From NCBI RefSeq assembly GCF_002258785.1, contig NZ_NOYI01000011.1:1-64000 (forward strand): 64,000 bases of DNA, given 5' to 3'. This document shows positions 25,150 through 33,951 of this stretch, in pieces. The translations under genes were made by a program, and so were the position numbers. This DNA comes from Rhodococcus sp. 06-235-1A. Lineage in GTDB: Bacteria; Actinomycetota; Actinomycetes; Mycobacteriales; Mycobacteriaceae. Positions within the stretch are counted from its first letter, which is position 1; every line of letters starts with the position of its first letter. The notes beneath the pieces were generated by a model. The model was given only the letters and a program-made list of their open reading frames with translations. It had not been told where the DNA came from and did not search any database.

Positions 25150-28100
25150 CCACCATCCGACGGCGCTTGACTGGTTTGCTCTACCTAATCGTCCTACTCG
25201 TCCTCGTCGTCGGACTTCCGTTCGCACTGTGGACATTCCGCGGCAACCCCATACCGACGACGCTGCCCGATCTCAACCAGATCAAAACAGCTCTGACCAC
25301 CCAAGACGACGGATCACTCTTCCTCGGATTCGTGACCTGGATCGGCTGGCTCGCCTGGGCCACCTTCACCTTCAGCACCGTCATCGAACTCGTCGCAGCA
25401 CTACGGGGCATCAAAGCACCTCAACTCCGAGGCCTCGGCTTCCAGCAGCGAAGCGCCTCCGTTCTCATAGGCGGAGCGCTCATGCTGGTAACAGCGGGCA
25501 CCGCTACAGCCCAACCCCTCACCGCCACAGCACTACCGCTCTTCGACGCCCCCGCCCACTCGGCACCGATCCAAGTAACGCAACAAAGCCAACCGCACCC
25601 AGCAGAAGCCCCCGCCCGCCCCATCAACGGGGAAACCATCACGGTGCAGCAGGGCGACAGCCTATGGAAACTCGCAGAACGCCACCTTGGCGATGGCTTT
25701 CGATACACCGAGATCAAGCAACTCAATGCCGACGTCCTGACCGACGACGGATGGTTGCAACCAGGATGGAAACTTCAGCTCCCCGCCGCCGCACCCACAA
25801 CCGTCGACGGGGCCTACACAGTTCGAGAAGGCGACAGTCTCTGGAGCATCGCCGAGCAACATCTGGGTGACGGACACCGCTACAAAGAAATCATCAACGC
25901 CGACGGAACTGGACCATCGACGATCATCCACGTCGGCCAGCAGCTCACCGTCAACGATCAAACCGCCGAGACCGGCACGCCCGAACCGGCTCCGGTCGCT
26001 GCCGCTCCTGTACCTGCTGCTGTGCCCGACCCGACCGTCGCTCCTGAACCGGCTCCGGCTGCCGCTCCTAAACCGGCCCCCGCAGCAGCGCCTGAACCGT
26101 CCTCAGCTGCACCTCTCCTGGGTGGCACCGACGTTCCGGAACAAGCGGAGATGGTTCCGGGCGGTGATGAACAGGCCCAGGCAGAAGCGCAGGCCGCTGC
26201 CGCCGTCGCTGCGAAGATTTTCGGCATCGAACTCAACAGCGCTTCGTCACAGCTACCTGCTCCGACAGCGGCGGCTCCTGAGCCAACGCCTGCTCCGGTG
26301 GCGGCTCCTGAGCCAGCAGAGGCCCCCGCCCCGGCGGCGGTCCCTGAGCCAGCGCCTGCTCCGGTGGCGGCTCCTGAGCCAGCAGAGGCCCCCGCCCCGG
26401 TGGCAGCCTCCGATCCTGCTGCTGAGTCCGCAGGCGCAGATGTTGTGGCACCCGGGCCGGCACCCGCTCAAATGCCTGCCCCAGCGCAAGCGTCGTCACC
26501 CAGTCCTGCTGCAGCTCCCGCCCCGACTCAGCCAGCCACCCAGATCCCACTGAATACACCCACGCCAGACCCGGTACATATCGCCGCCACTGCGCAGCCA
26601 AGTGATGTCTCCGAGAATCAGAACAGCACATTGTGGCTCGGTATCTCAGTCCTAGCGGCCATCGGACTGGCTGGGGCCTTCGGGCTGCGCCGGCACCGTC
26701 AACAGCACGATCGCCGCAGAGGCGAGACCCTCCCCGAAACCTGGGGCGCTGCAGCAGTTGTGGAAGAACAGATTCATTCTGCAGCGGACAACAACGTCCT
26801 CACGCGGCTCGACGAAGCACTGAGGACTATCGCCGAACACGCTCGGACACAGGGCAACGCACTGCCGGCATTACTCGGCGCATTCATCGGTCCCGATGCG
26901 GTGGAGCTGGTAATCCTTGATGACTCCGTACTGCCGGACCCGTGGCTCAGATCAGAGACCGGCGCCTGGACCCTCCCCGCCGACGTCCGGATCGCCCCAG
27001 CACCCACCACAATCAGCCCGTACCCCACGCTCGTGACACTCGGTTCCACAGACGACCGAACCCAAGTTCTTCTCAACCTGGAAGAACTCGGCTACCTCGG
27101 CGTCTCAGCTTCACTAGAGCACGCCCGCGGCACTCTCCAGGCCTTGGCCCTCGAACTCGTCGAATCCCCGCTCGCCGACAATCTGCACCTGACGCTGATC
27201 GGTTTCGGACAGGAGCTCCCCGAACTGTTCGGCAACGGTCGAATCGAGCACACCGACCAACCAGACGAAGTGCTGGCCAGACTCGCCCGACAAGCCGAAC
27301 GTGACCAAGACACCCTCGTCGAACAACACATCGACAGCATTGCAGCGGCCCGCTCGATCTACGACACAAGCGAAATGACCGCTCCCGAAGTAGTTCTCAT
27401 CGCGAGTCAGTTGACGGCCGACCAACAGCAATCACTCGACCAGATCCTGGCAGCCACACCACGCGTAGCGTTCGCTGCCGCCAGCACCGCCAGCGAGAAC
27501 ACCCAGGCCGCGTGGACACTCGACATCGTCGACCGCAACACCGCAAGCCTTGTCAAACGAGACACCGACGGCGGCTTCGCATTCCAGCCAGCATTTCTTG
27601 AGCCGGACCAATATGAAGGCATTACCGCCTACCTCGCGACCGCCACACAGCCAGCGATCCCCACAGAGTCGTCCATTCACGACCCCTGGGCTGCAGCCGA
27701 AATCGACGCACACCTCACCGACGCCGAAAGCGCTGAGACCTTCCTCGACTCCGTCACCGCGGTCGACCCCACCGACCATCTGCTGCTGAACGGAACTACC
27801 GCATCGGAGACCGCCGCCGACGTCACAGACGTTCCGACCTACAGCCCGGACGCCGCGCAGTGGACATCCCCAGAAGCGATCAGGTTCGACGACCAGGCCC
27901 CAGCCATCGCTTCTGTCGCTGGTGACGTACCTGCCTCGGGACATCTCTGGCTCCATCTTCTCGGGAAACCAGCAGTCACAACCCTAACCGGGGAGCCGCC
28001 CAAGGACGGCCGTGAAGTACTCCTGACCGAGATCGCCGCTCTTCTCTCCATCCACCCGGGAATCAAACACGACTCCATCGACAAAAAGATCTGGCCTGCA

Positions 28101-28751
28101 GACAATTTCGACAAACTCCCTCTCGAGCATCAGCCGAAGAAGAAGGCGACACGACGCCAGAACTACCTTTCGAGACTGCGAAATTGGTTGGGAGAGACAG
28201 AGAACGGCGAGCAGGCGTTTCCGAAGCACGGCGACCGCACCGGCCGCACCGGCTACCGGCTACACCCCGATGTCCGATCGGACTGGGACTACTGGCAACA
28301 ACTGATCGATACCACTCCGGCCGCCGCCACCGATGCGGAATTGTGGACGGCTGCAGAACTGGTAAACGATCAACCGTTCGCCGGGACGCGGGCAGACCGT
28401 TACGGGTGGGCACGAAACCTGCAGCAGCACATGATCTCGACCCTCGCGGATGCCCTCGAAGAGCTCGCCACCCGACAAATCAAGACCGGAGATCTCTCCG
28501 CCGCGCTCACCACCGCAAACCGCGGTGTCACCGTCGAACCGTTCCGAGAAGGTCTCTGGCGACTGGCGATCATCGCTACCCACGGGAGCGACGAGATCAG
28601 CAAGACCCAGGAGCTGATCGACCAACTGCTCGCGAACCTCGCCGACATCGATGTCGACCCAGAACCCGAAACCGACGAACTCTTGCGCGCCCTCGCGCAA
28701 TTTCACAATGGCGGCAACGCCCTCTACCGGATCGGAGCAATAGCCAGTTGA
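25146..28751 (+). CDS. LysM-BTAD membrane protein of the pilus operon
   Basis: A 1201-residue multidomain protein. Hydrophobic helices lie at about residues 9-30, 58-84 and 104-122. LysM 1 spans about 164-213 (ITVQQGDSLWKLAERHLGDG) and LysM 2 about 223-270 (YTVREGDSLWSIAEQHLGDG). Residues 275-480 are a Pro/Ala-rich spacer with a 66-bp DNA repeat. A fourth helix is at about 493-513. The cytoplasmic part ends in a BTAD-like region (from about residue 930), starting LHLLGKPAVTTLTGEPP and ending in TPR-like helices. It could link cell-wall anchoring of the pilus to cytoplasmic signalling. Similar architectures occur in actinobacterial Tad loci. Confidence 0.75.
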   Translation: MTTIRRRLTGLLYLIVLLVLVVGLPFALWTFRGNPIPTTLPDLNQIKTALTTQDDGSLFLGFVTWIGWLAWATFTFSTVIELVAALRGIKAPQLRGLGFQQRSASVLIGGALMLVTAGTATAQPLTATALPLFDAPAHSAPIQVTQQSQPHPAEAPARPINGETITVQQGDSLWKLAERHLGDGFRYTEIKQLNADVLTDDGWLQPGWKLQLPAAAPTTVDGAYTVREGDSLWSIAEQHLGDGHRYKEIINADGTGPSTIIHVGQQLTVNDQTAETGTPEPAPVAAAPVPAAVPDPTVAPEPAPAAAPKPAPAAAPEPSSAAPLLGGTDVPEQAEMVPGGDEQAQAEAQAAAAVAAKIFGIELNSASSQLPAPTAAAPEPTPAPVAAPEPAEAPAPAAVPEPAPAPVAAPEPAEAPAPVAASDPAAESAGADVVAPGPAPAQMPAPAQASSPSPAAAPAPTQPATQIPLNTPTPDPVHIAATAQPSDVSENQNSTLWLGISVLAAIGLAGAFGLRRHRQQHDRRRGETLPETWGAAAVVEEQIHSAADNNVLTRLDEALRTIAEHARTQGNALPALLGAFIGPDAVELVILDDSVLPDPWLRSETGAWTLPADVRIAPAPTTISPYPTLVTLGSTDDRTQVLLNLEELGYLGVSASLEHARGTLQALALELVESPLADNLHLTLIGFGQELPELFGNGRIEHTDQPDEVLARLARQAERDQDTLVEQHIDSIAAARSIYDTSEMTAPEVVLIASQLTADQQQSLDQILAATPRVAFAAASTASENTQAAWTLDIVDRNTASLVKRDTDGGFAFQPAFLEPDQYEGITAYLATATQPAIPTESSIHDPWAAAEIDAHLTDAESAETFLDSVTAVDPTDHLLLNGTTASETAADVTDVPTYSPDAAQWTSPEAIRFDDQAPAIASVAGDVPASGHLWLHLLGKPAVTTLTGEPPKDGREVLLTEIAALLSIHPGIKHDSIDKKIWPADNFDKLPLEHQPKKKATRRQNYLSRLRNWLGETENGEQAFPKHGDRTGRTGYRLHPDVRSDWDYWQQLIDTTPAAATDAELWTAAELVNDQPFAGTRADRYGWARNLQQHMISTLADALEELATRQIKTGDLSAALTTANRGVTVEPFREGLWRLAIIATHGSDEISKTQELIDQLLANLADIDVDPEPETDELLRALAQFHNGGNALYRIGAIAS
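26282..26409 (+). repeat. 66-bp tandem repeat in the Pro/Ala spacer
   Basis: Two nearly identical units (26282-26347 and 26348-26409) encode PAPVAAPEPAEAPAPA-type spacers within the LysM-BTAD gene. They probably arose by duplication and could vary spacer length. Confidence 0.65.
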
Positions 28752-28866
28752 TAGCAAGCGCGTCAATCGAGGTGTCTGAAGTGTCCGGTAAGCACGTTAC
28801 GGTCGGCACAGCCGCACCACTACCGTTACCGCAGTACAACGCACAGAACAACGTAGGGGGTCCACG

Positions 28867-29490
28867 ATGATCAGCACACGACGTCGCACAGGCGCGGCAA
28901 TCCTCGCAGTAGTGGCCGCTGCCAGCATTAGCGTCGCATGCGGGAGCGGAGACACTGGAGCGACTCCCGTAACGACCACCACGCAGCCGGTCCTCACGGG
29001 CCCAGAGGGCGTCGAAAAGTCACCCGAACAACAGGCGACCGAGCAGGCGACAGCTAAGAATGCAGAGTTTTTCGCGGTCCTGGCGAAAGTCGAAGGTGAT
29101 CCGCTCGTTGATGTCAATACGCTCGACACGGTTGCCAGCGGAACGGTTCTTGACCAGTTGAAGGCAAACATTAACTTTCGCCGGTCGCAGGGCATTGTCG
29201 CGAAGGGTGCGTTGCAGGTTGTGAATGCGGAGGTTACTCAGCTTCAGGCCCCCAAGGACGAGGACGGGAATCCCATACCCGGCAAAGCGTCAGCAAGCAT
29301 GAGAGTTTGCGTTGACAATTCCAACTACGACACTGTTCGTCCAGATGGGACCAGCACCTTGGATCCTGCGAGAATTCAGCAAGAGCTCGGTAAGCCGACT
29401 TTGGAGAACCCGTTGTGGCCGGACTCGTCCGGTTGGCGAGTCGTCTCTGACTCCGTGACTGCGGGTGGAACGCCATGCGATGCAACATGA
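28867..29490 (+). CDS. Lipoprotein of the pilus operon
   Basis: A 207-residue lipoprotein. The signal peptide (RRRTGAAILAVVAAASISVAC) ends at a lipobox ISVAC with lipidation Cys at about residue 20. The mature part has a Thr-rich spacer and a globular domain (ASMRVCVDNSNYDTVRPDG; VVSDSVTAGGTPCD). One pair of Cys may form a disulfide. It follows the LysM-BTAD gene by 115 bp and overlaps the next secreted gene by four bases. Confidence 0.65.
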   Translation: MISTRRRTGAAILAVVAAASISVACGSGDTGATPVTTTTQPVLTGPEGVEKSPEQQATEQATAKNAEFFAVLAKVEGDPLVDVNTLDTVASGTVLDQLKANINFRRSQGIVAKGALQVVNAEVTQLQAPKDEDGNPIPGKASASMRVCVDNSNYDTVRPDGTSTLDPARIQQELGKPTLENPLWPDSSGWRVVSDSVTAGGTPCDAT

Positions 29491-30482
29491 TTAGCGAACA
29501 TTCGCGCAGCAAGAGCGCAATACGAAGTAGAGGAGTGCCGCGGGGGCTGGCAGTCTTCGTAATTACTTCGGTCTGCTCGATTCTGCCAGCTGTCAGCGGA
29601 ATTGCTAACGCGCAGCCTGGTATTGGCGGTGGTGGGGCTGGCATTTACGGCGGTGGCGGTGGTGGGCAATCAGTGGTTGTGACGGGTACGTACACGAGTG
29701 TGCCGACAGGGGGTGGAACGACTGGATCCGCGCCAGCTGCTGTGGGCGGGGGAGGTGGCGGGAGCGCCGCACCGGCCGGGCCGCCGCTCGAGTTCGTTCC
29801 GTCGACTGACGCCGCCAATATGACGCTTGTTCGCAATGCTGATAGTGGTGCCCCGATGGCAGTCAACGTCGTCAACGATGACGGCACAACATGGTCTTGC
29901 GAAGCGGCCGGTCCGTGTGTTCAAATTCCGGATGTTGGGCTTCCAGCGACACCCCCTGTGGTCGACGTTATGACCGTTGTCGGCCAAGCGGTTACCGCAA
30001 TGCAGTTGGACCCGCCTGGAATAGGTATTACCCCGAACCCCGCCAGCACAGGTGCTGTCGGCCTGGTTGGTCTGGCTGGCTGGTTCTGGGTCGCTGACCC
30101 ACGGGAATCCACAGTCGGCCCCGTGACCAGAACTGCGGCTGGACCCGGCGTTCTCGTCAACGCCACGGCGGTCAATACATCCGTAATCGTCAATTGGGGC
30201 GACGGATCCGTACCGTCGGTGTGCCCAGGAGCGCTTCTACCCTTCACGCCGTATACCGATGTTGCACAAGGGCTTCCAAGTCCGACGTGCGGCAATATCG
30301 TTTATCACAAGACGTCCACTACCGAGCCCAGTGGGACATTCAAGGTCTCCGCGACATCGAATTGGCTCGTCACGTGGACAGCGACGACACCCAACGGGAC
30401 GGTCGGTGGAGTCATACCCACGCCGCTGACTTCGCGTACTGAAGTTCGGATTGGCGAACTGCAGGTCCTGGTCACAAATTAG
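29487..30482 (+). CDS. Secreted glycine-rich protein
   Basis: A 331-residue protein with signal peptide (VPRGLAVFVITSVCSILPAVSGIANA), then long Gly-rich stretches (GIGGGGAGIYGGGGGG) and an extracellular domain with WSCEAAGPCV, GLVGLAGWFWV and IVNWGDGS. I chose ATG 29487 because it overlaps the previous stop by four bases; an upstream ATG in frame at 29475 is the alternative. It is the last gene of the pilus operon and may be a surface or secreted pilus accessory. The exact role is unknown. Confidence 0.6.
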   Translation: MISEHSRSKSAIRSRGVPRGLAVFVITSVCSILPAVSGIANAQPGIGGGGAGIYGGGGGGQSVVVTGTYTSVPTGGGTTGSAPAAVGGGGGGSAAPAGPPLEFVPSTDAANMTLVRNADSGAPMAVNVVNDDGTTWSCEAAGPCVQIPDVGLPATPPVVDVMTVVGQAVTAMQLDPPGIGITPNPASTGAVGLVGLAGWFWVADPRESTVGPVTRTAAGPGVLVNATAVNTSVIVNWGDGSVPSVCPGALLPFTPYTDVAQGLPSPTCGNIVYHKTSTTEPSGTFKVSATSNWLVTWTATTPNGTVGGVIPTPLTSRTEVRIGELQVLVTN

Positions 30483-30552
30483 AGCCGTGCGCCCCCGCTC
30501 CGCGGGTGCGAAATTGAGTCACTTAAGGCTTACCGGTTTGTAGGCTGGTGGA

Positions 30553-32067
30553 ATGCCTGAACGGTTGACTGTCAACGTCACGATGCCACCGGAGTTGGCT
30601 GGGGGGCAAGTGCAGGCCTACCTGGAAGAGCTGGGGTACGAGGTCGCCCACACGTGCGCACCGGACGTGTGGGCGTTGACGGAGCCGGCTAGCGGCATGG
30701 ACCGGGTGGATTTCATGACGGTCCGCACCCTGTCGGGTTCGGAAGCGGACGTCGATGACGAGCTCGTCGACCTCCCGCAAGACCCTTACGCCTCCAGGCT
30801 GGACCATGAGCGAATCGCCGAGGAACGCCTTCGCGCGATCAGACAGATGAGCGCGGGTGCGGTGGGATCGTTCCTGTACGGACTCCAGCTACCCGTCATC
30901 ACCGCCAGCGATCGAGCCTTGTCCGCGGCAGTACAGGACGCGAGTAGGGAGTTGGCCGGAACTTCGGACGACGATGACGAGCATCCGTTTGAGCGGCATG
31001 CTGTCCACGTTGTTCGCTATGGCAACGCCACGCACCGTCGGATGCGGTTTCCTGGTTTCGTGTTACGTCTGAATCAGGACCCCGAACTTCTCGACGACAT
31101 ACGACGCGGGCCGATCGACGTCGACGAGACCATTTTCGCGTCGGGATCGTCGATCCTGAGCAGTGTCTTGATTCCCGCGAGCCATCTCGGTCCGTTGTTG
31201 GCCGCACGGTCTCCATGGGTATGGGCGTTTCAAGCGAACAGGGTGTCGGGTGCGGTGATTTTCACTCTTGGCACAGATATTGTCGGGAGGTCTCCTGTTC
31301 CGTACGAAGCGCATCAGGTGCTTCCCCGATCACCAGTGGGTCGCCTTCCCCAGCGGCAGGAGCCGCCGGCACCGGAGGCGTGGGGTGCAGCCGTCGCTTG
31401 GTGGGTTGCTCAGATGAACTCGGTTCTCGGGCACCTCCTGAACCCATGCCTGTTCGCAGATGCTGACGGTGACTACCTCCCCTATGCGCAGCAGAACCGG
31501 TTGATGGAATTTGCGGATCTTCTGCAACGAGTTACCTCGACGCTGCTATCGCTGCATGACGACTACGCAGCCGGAGTTCTGATGTGGTCAGCAATGGACC
31601 TGATCGAGGCGACCTGGCTTTCATGGGATCTCACGGCACTGTGCAAGCCCTCGGTTGCCGCGAAAGCGCTGCAGCAAGTTCGAGAACGTATGCCTGCTGA
31701 TGTTCAGTCCGTCCTGCTTCCGTACGCGGTTTTTGGTGTGGAGGCGTTGACCGAAGTGGGGGACGGGTTCTTCATCAAGAGTTACCGTAGGTCGGAGAAG
31801 GTAATTCTGAAGCTGCCCGGTGGAGCAGAGAAATCCCTTTCGCTCGATGACGCAGTGAGTCAGTTCATGCGTTTGCGCAGGAACACTACACACGGGTTCG
31901 ACAAACCTGATCCCGTCCGTGACCGACTCTTCGCGCAACACAACGGCCGGCTGCCGGCGACACTGATGTACCTGCCGCTGCTGTATCTCATGCACATCAT
32001 GTCCGATCCTGAAGACCTGAGACGTCGTCTGCTCCGCCGATCCACTAGACGAACTACGACGCAGTGA
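30553..32067 (+). CDS. Hypothetical protein with HEPN-like RX4H motif
   Basis: A 504-residue cytoplasmic protein with no recognised family. The C-terminal 70 residues include SQFMRLRRNTTHGF, an Rx4H arrangement resembling the HEPN ribonuclease signature, followed by helical segments to the end. The N-terminal third has mixed alpha/beta character (LTVNVTMPPELAGGQVQAYLEELGYEV), and the centre is helical. Start ATG 30553 lies six bases after TAGGCT, so it may be leaderless. HEPN proteins often act as toxins or antiphage effectors; here that role is only suggested by one motif. Confidence 0.5.
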   Translation: MPERLTVNVTMPPELAGGQVQAYLEELGYEVAHTCAPDVWALTEPASGMDRVDFMTVRTLSGSEADVDDELVDLPQDPYASRLDHERIAEERLRAIRQMSAGAVGSFLYGLQLPVITASDRALSAAVQDASRELAGTSDDDDEHPFERHAVHVVRYGNATHRRMRFPGFVLRLNQDPELLDDIRRGPIDVDETIFASGSSILSSVLIPASHLGPLLAARSPWVWAFQANRVSGAVIFTLGTDIVGRSPVPYEAHQVLPRSPVGRLPQRQEPPAPEAWGAAVAWWVAQMNSVLGHLLNPCLFADADGDYLPYAQQNRLMEFADLLQRVTSTLLSLHDDYAAGVLMWSAMDLIEATWLSWDLTALCKPSVAAKALQQVRERMPADVQSVLLPYAVFGVEALTEVGDGFFIKSYRRSEKVILKLPGGAEKSLSLDDAVSQFMRLRRNTTHGFDKPDPVRDRLFAQHNGRLPATLMYLPLLYLMHIMSDPEDLRRRLLRRSTRRTTTQ

Positions 32068-32127
32068 AAGGCGCGGATTACGATGACCGTGTTCACCTAC
32101 TCCGTGGTGGTGCGATGAGAGAATGTT

Positions 32128-32760
32128 GTGGTGAGCGGCGCGGTGCGGCGGGTGATGGGTTCGGTGTGGCCGACGAGGTTCGGTGCGGTCGACAAAGGTG
32201 TCGACGAGGGGCCGCTAGCAACGGATGCGAACGGCCGGGGTGGGCGCGAGAATGCTTTGCCCGACTCCGCTGCTGACGAAGAGGTGGCGTCCGATCTCGA
32301 TCCGGTAGGTGTCGAGCTGAATTCAGCGGCAATCGAGATGGTGCACGCGAGCATCGAGCGGACGCTGGATTCTCAGGAACGCCGAGTGACGAGCATCGAT
32401 CAGCGTGGGGGTGTGTTGCTGGGTTTTGCGGGCATTCTGGTGGGAATCGTGTTACGCAATCCCGCGGGGATCGGTGTGTGGGAGGTTGCCGGTGCTGGGC
32501 TGGCCGGTGCGGCGGCAATCATGGCGGCGTTTGTGATTGCGCCCAACACCGCGTCGGGACTGAACCCGGAAGTGGTGTTGGAGGAGTATTCGACCGTCGA
32601 TGAGACGACGGGCCGGTTCGAGATCGCGTCAACACTGGTGTCGATCTATCAGGTGACCGAGAAGCGGCTGCGGAGCAAACTGACGCGGTTGCGGATCACG
32701 ACGGGTCTGTTGGCTGGATCTGTGCTGGTGTTGCTCGTGGCGGCTATCATTCGGATGTAG
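32128..32760 (+). CDS. Small membrane protein, SLATT/PycTM-like pattern
   Basis: A 210-residue protein with a soluble N terminus, then a helix (AIEMVHASIERTLDSQERRVTSIDQRGGVLLG), two close membrane helices (GVLLGFAGILVGIVL; GLAGAAAIMAAFVIA) and one C-terminal helix (ITTGLLAGSVLVLLVAAIIRM). Such 2+1 helix layouts with a preceding amphipathic helix resemble SLATT and Pycsar membrane effectors, but no exact family is claimed. GTG 32128 is used. Two tiny genes follow on the same strand. Confidence 0.5.
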   Translation: MVSGAVRRVMGSVWPTRFGAVDKGVDEGPLATDANGRGGRENALPDSAADEEVASDLDPVGVELNSAAIEMVHASIERTLDSQERRVTSIDQRGGVLLGFAGILVGIVLRNPAGIGVWEVAGAGLAGAAAIMAAFVIAPNTASGLNPEVVLEEYSTVDETTGRFEIASTLVSIYQVTEKRLRSKLTRLRITTGLLAGSVLVLLVAAIIRM

Positions 32761-32769
32761 GAGGACATC

Positions 32770-32958
32770 ATGGCTACGGTAAACGAGCAGCAGAAACCTG
32801 ATCGACCGGTGGGCTCGGCGAGTCTGCCGTCGTCGTCGCGGCGTCGGAGGGTGGTTTTGCGTCCCAATCCTCGGCTGGTGGGCAACTACGAGGGCAGTTC
32901 CCGCACGATCGACGAAGTGCGACGTCAAATCGAGAAGCGGCAGGGGGCGTCGGCGTGA
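32770..32958 (+). CDS. Hypothetical basic protein, 62 residues
   Basis: A small, basic, Pro/Ser/Arg-rich protein (RRRRVVLRPNPRLVGNYEGSS, then TIDEVRRQIEKRQ). It starts 9 bp after the membrane gene behind TAGGAGGACATC, a strong ribosome-binding site. It overlaps the next tiny gene by GTGA. The function is unknown. Confidence 0.5.
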   Translation: MATVNEQQKPDRPVGSASLPSSSRRRRVVLRPNPRLVGNYEGSSRTIDEVRRQIEKRQGASA

Positions 32959-33152
32959 CGGCCTCGAAAGATCAGAACCCACCATCAGGGTCGGCTCCAC
33001 GTGCCAGCGCGCGCCCTGTGGTGGTGGTGCCGACATCGGCTGCGGGTGATCGCACCATTGTTCGGGCAGCACCCAACGAGAGAGCTATTCGCAGCATCAC
33101 AGCGGGTGCCGCACGTCAAGATGCGCGGTCCGCCGTGCGACGCGAGCGTTGA
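32955..33152 (+). CDS. Hypothetical basic protein, 65 residues
   Basis: A 65-residue Ala/Arg/Pro-rich protein (ARPVVVVPTSAAGDRTIVRA). The GTG at 32955 overlaps the previous stop by four bases, indicating a coupled three-gene operon with the membrane protein. No family is recognised. Confidence 0.45.
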   Translation: MTASKDQNPPSGSAPRASARPVVVVPTSAAGDRTIVRAAPNERAIRSITAGAARQDARSAVRRER

Positions 33153-33392
33153 CCTCGCCCCTGCGTTGCGTCGTAGATGATCCAGAATCCGGCTCGTAGA
33201 CGAGTGAGAGACGCTTTCGTTGAGATCGACGATCTGCAAGGTGTCTGAGGCGTCGCCGTCGAACACGACGTTCAATTGGCATACACCGCGCTTATCATTC
33301 GCGAGGATCCTGCCGGCCGGATCTGTGTCAGGGAGTTTTCGCCGCGGGTGCAGAAACCTTCGAAGCGACGCGGCCGTTACATAGCTAGTCAT
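32985..33392 (-). CDS. Possible coupled gene antisense to the tiny ORFs
   Basis: This ORF starts with an ATGA overlap to the upstream 99-residue gene, which favours translation. Its first 80 residues look protein-like (LANDKRGVCQLNVVFDGDAS; LQIVDLNESVSHSSTSRILDHLRR). The last third runs antisense to the gene at 32955 and becomes Cys/His/Arg-rich, so the true gene may be shorter or decayed. No family is recognised. Confidence 0.3.
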   Translation of the reverse strand: MTSYVTAASLRRFLHPRRKLPDTDPAGRILANDKRGVCQLNVVFDGDASDTLQIVDLNESVSHSSTSRILDHLRRNAGARSTLASHGGPRILTCGTRCDAANSSLVGCCPNNGAITRSRCRHHHHRARAGTWSRP

Positions 33393-33688
33393 GGGTTCGT
33401 ATTGATCTCATCCCACGCTTCTAACGCGTGTCGGTAGGCCGCCACAGCACCCGATTCAGTCGGAGCATCGCAGAGCGCGATCGCAGCTCTGGCAAGCGAG
33501 CCGAGCGCAAGATCCCCCAGACCCAAGAGAGCGTCATCGCCACCACTGAGCAGAGAAAGCACCGTGGTGGCCATCATCTTCGGATGTTCCAGGACCTCAG
33601 CGGGCTGAGGCTGGCCCAACTCGATCAGGGTCAGCGCTTCGAGAAACATCGGTACGGCGAACGCCACCCTCGGATTAATTACGCTCAT
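33389..33688 (-). CDS. Hypothetical protein, 99 residues
   Basis: A small helical protein (FAVPMFLEALTLIELGQPQPAEVLEH; LARAAIALCDAPTESGAVAAYRHALEAWDE). The ATG at 33688 lies seven bases after TAACCT on the minus strand, suggesting a leaderless transcript. A dispersed 31-bp repeat copy lies upstream at 33708-33738. It may encode the first gene of a two-gene unit. The function is unknown. Confidence 0.5.
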   Translation of the reverse strand: MSVINPRVAFAVPMFLEALTLIELGQPQPAEVLEHPKMMATTVLSLLSGGDDALLGLGDLALGSLARAAIALCDAPTESGAVAAYRHALEAWDEINTNP

Positions 33689-33707
33689 ATCGTGAAGGTT
33701 AGCAATT

Positions 33708-33738
33708 GGCCGAACACCGGATGTTCTGGAGAATCTCT
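33708..33738 (+). repeat. Dispersed 31-bp repeat, copy 1
   Basis: 28 of 31 bases match 39764-39794. The conserved parts are GGCCGAACACCGGA and AATCTCT. It contains GAACA/TGTTC half-sites and a CCGGA/TC-GG palindrome. Both copies are close to a gene start (33688 leftward, 39809 rightward). Confidence 0.6.
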
Positions 33739-33951
33739 ATGTCCCGGGCTGTGTAGATGATTGCGCGGTATCGACCCATGCAGATCCGGTAGTCGCCGTA
33801 ACCTACATCGACAGTCGAACACATGCCAATTTTGATGGTCCGCGACGGTTCCAAAAGTCACAGACATTGACCGTACCGCCGATTCTGGCTGCGCTTTTCG
33901 GCGGCGTGCGGTCGTAACTGCCCGCCGGGAAGTATTGTCTCTCGTTCGTCA

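Noticed and set aside
33708..33738. LexA box
   Set aside because: GAAC and GTTC are separated by seven bases, not the four of actinobacterial LexA sites; the palindrome differs.
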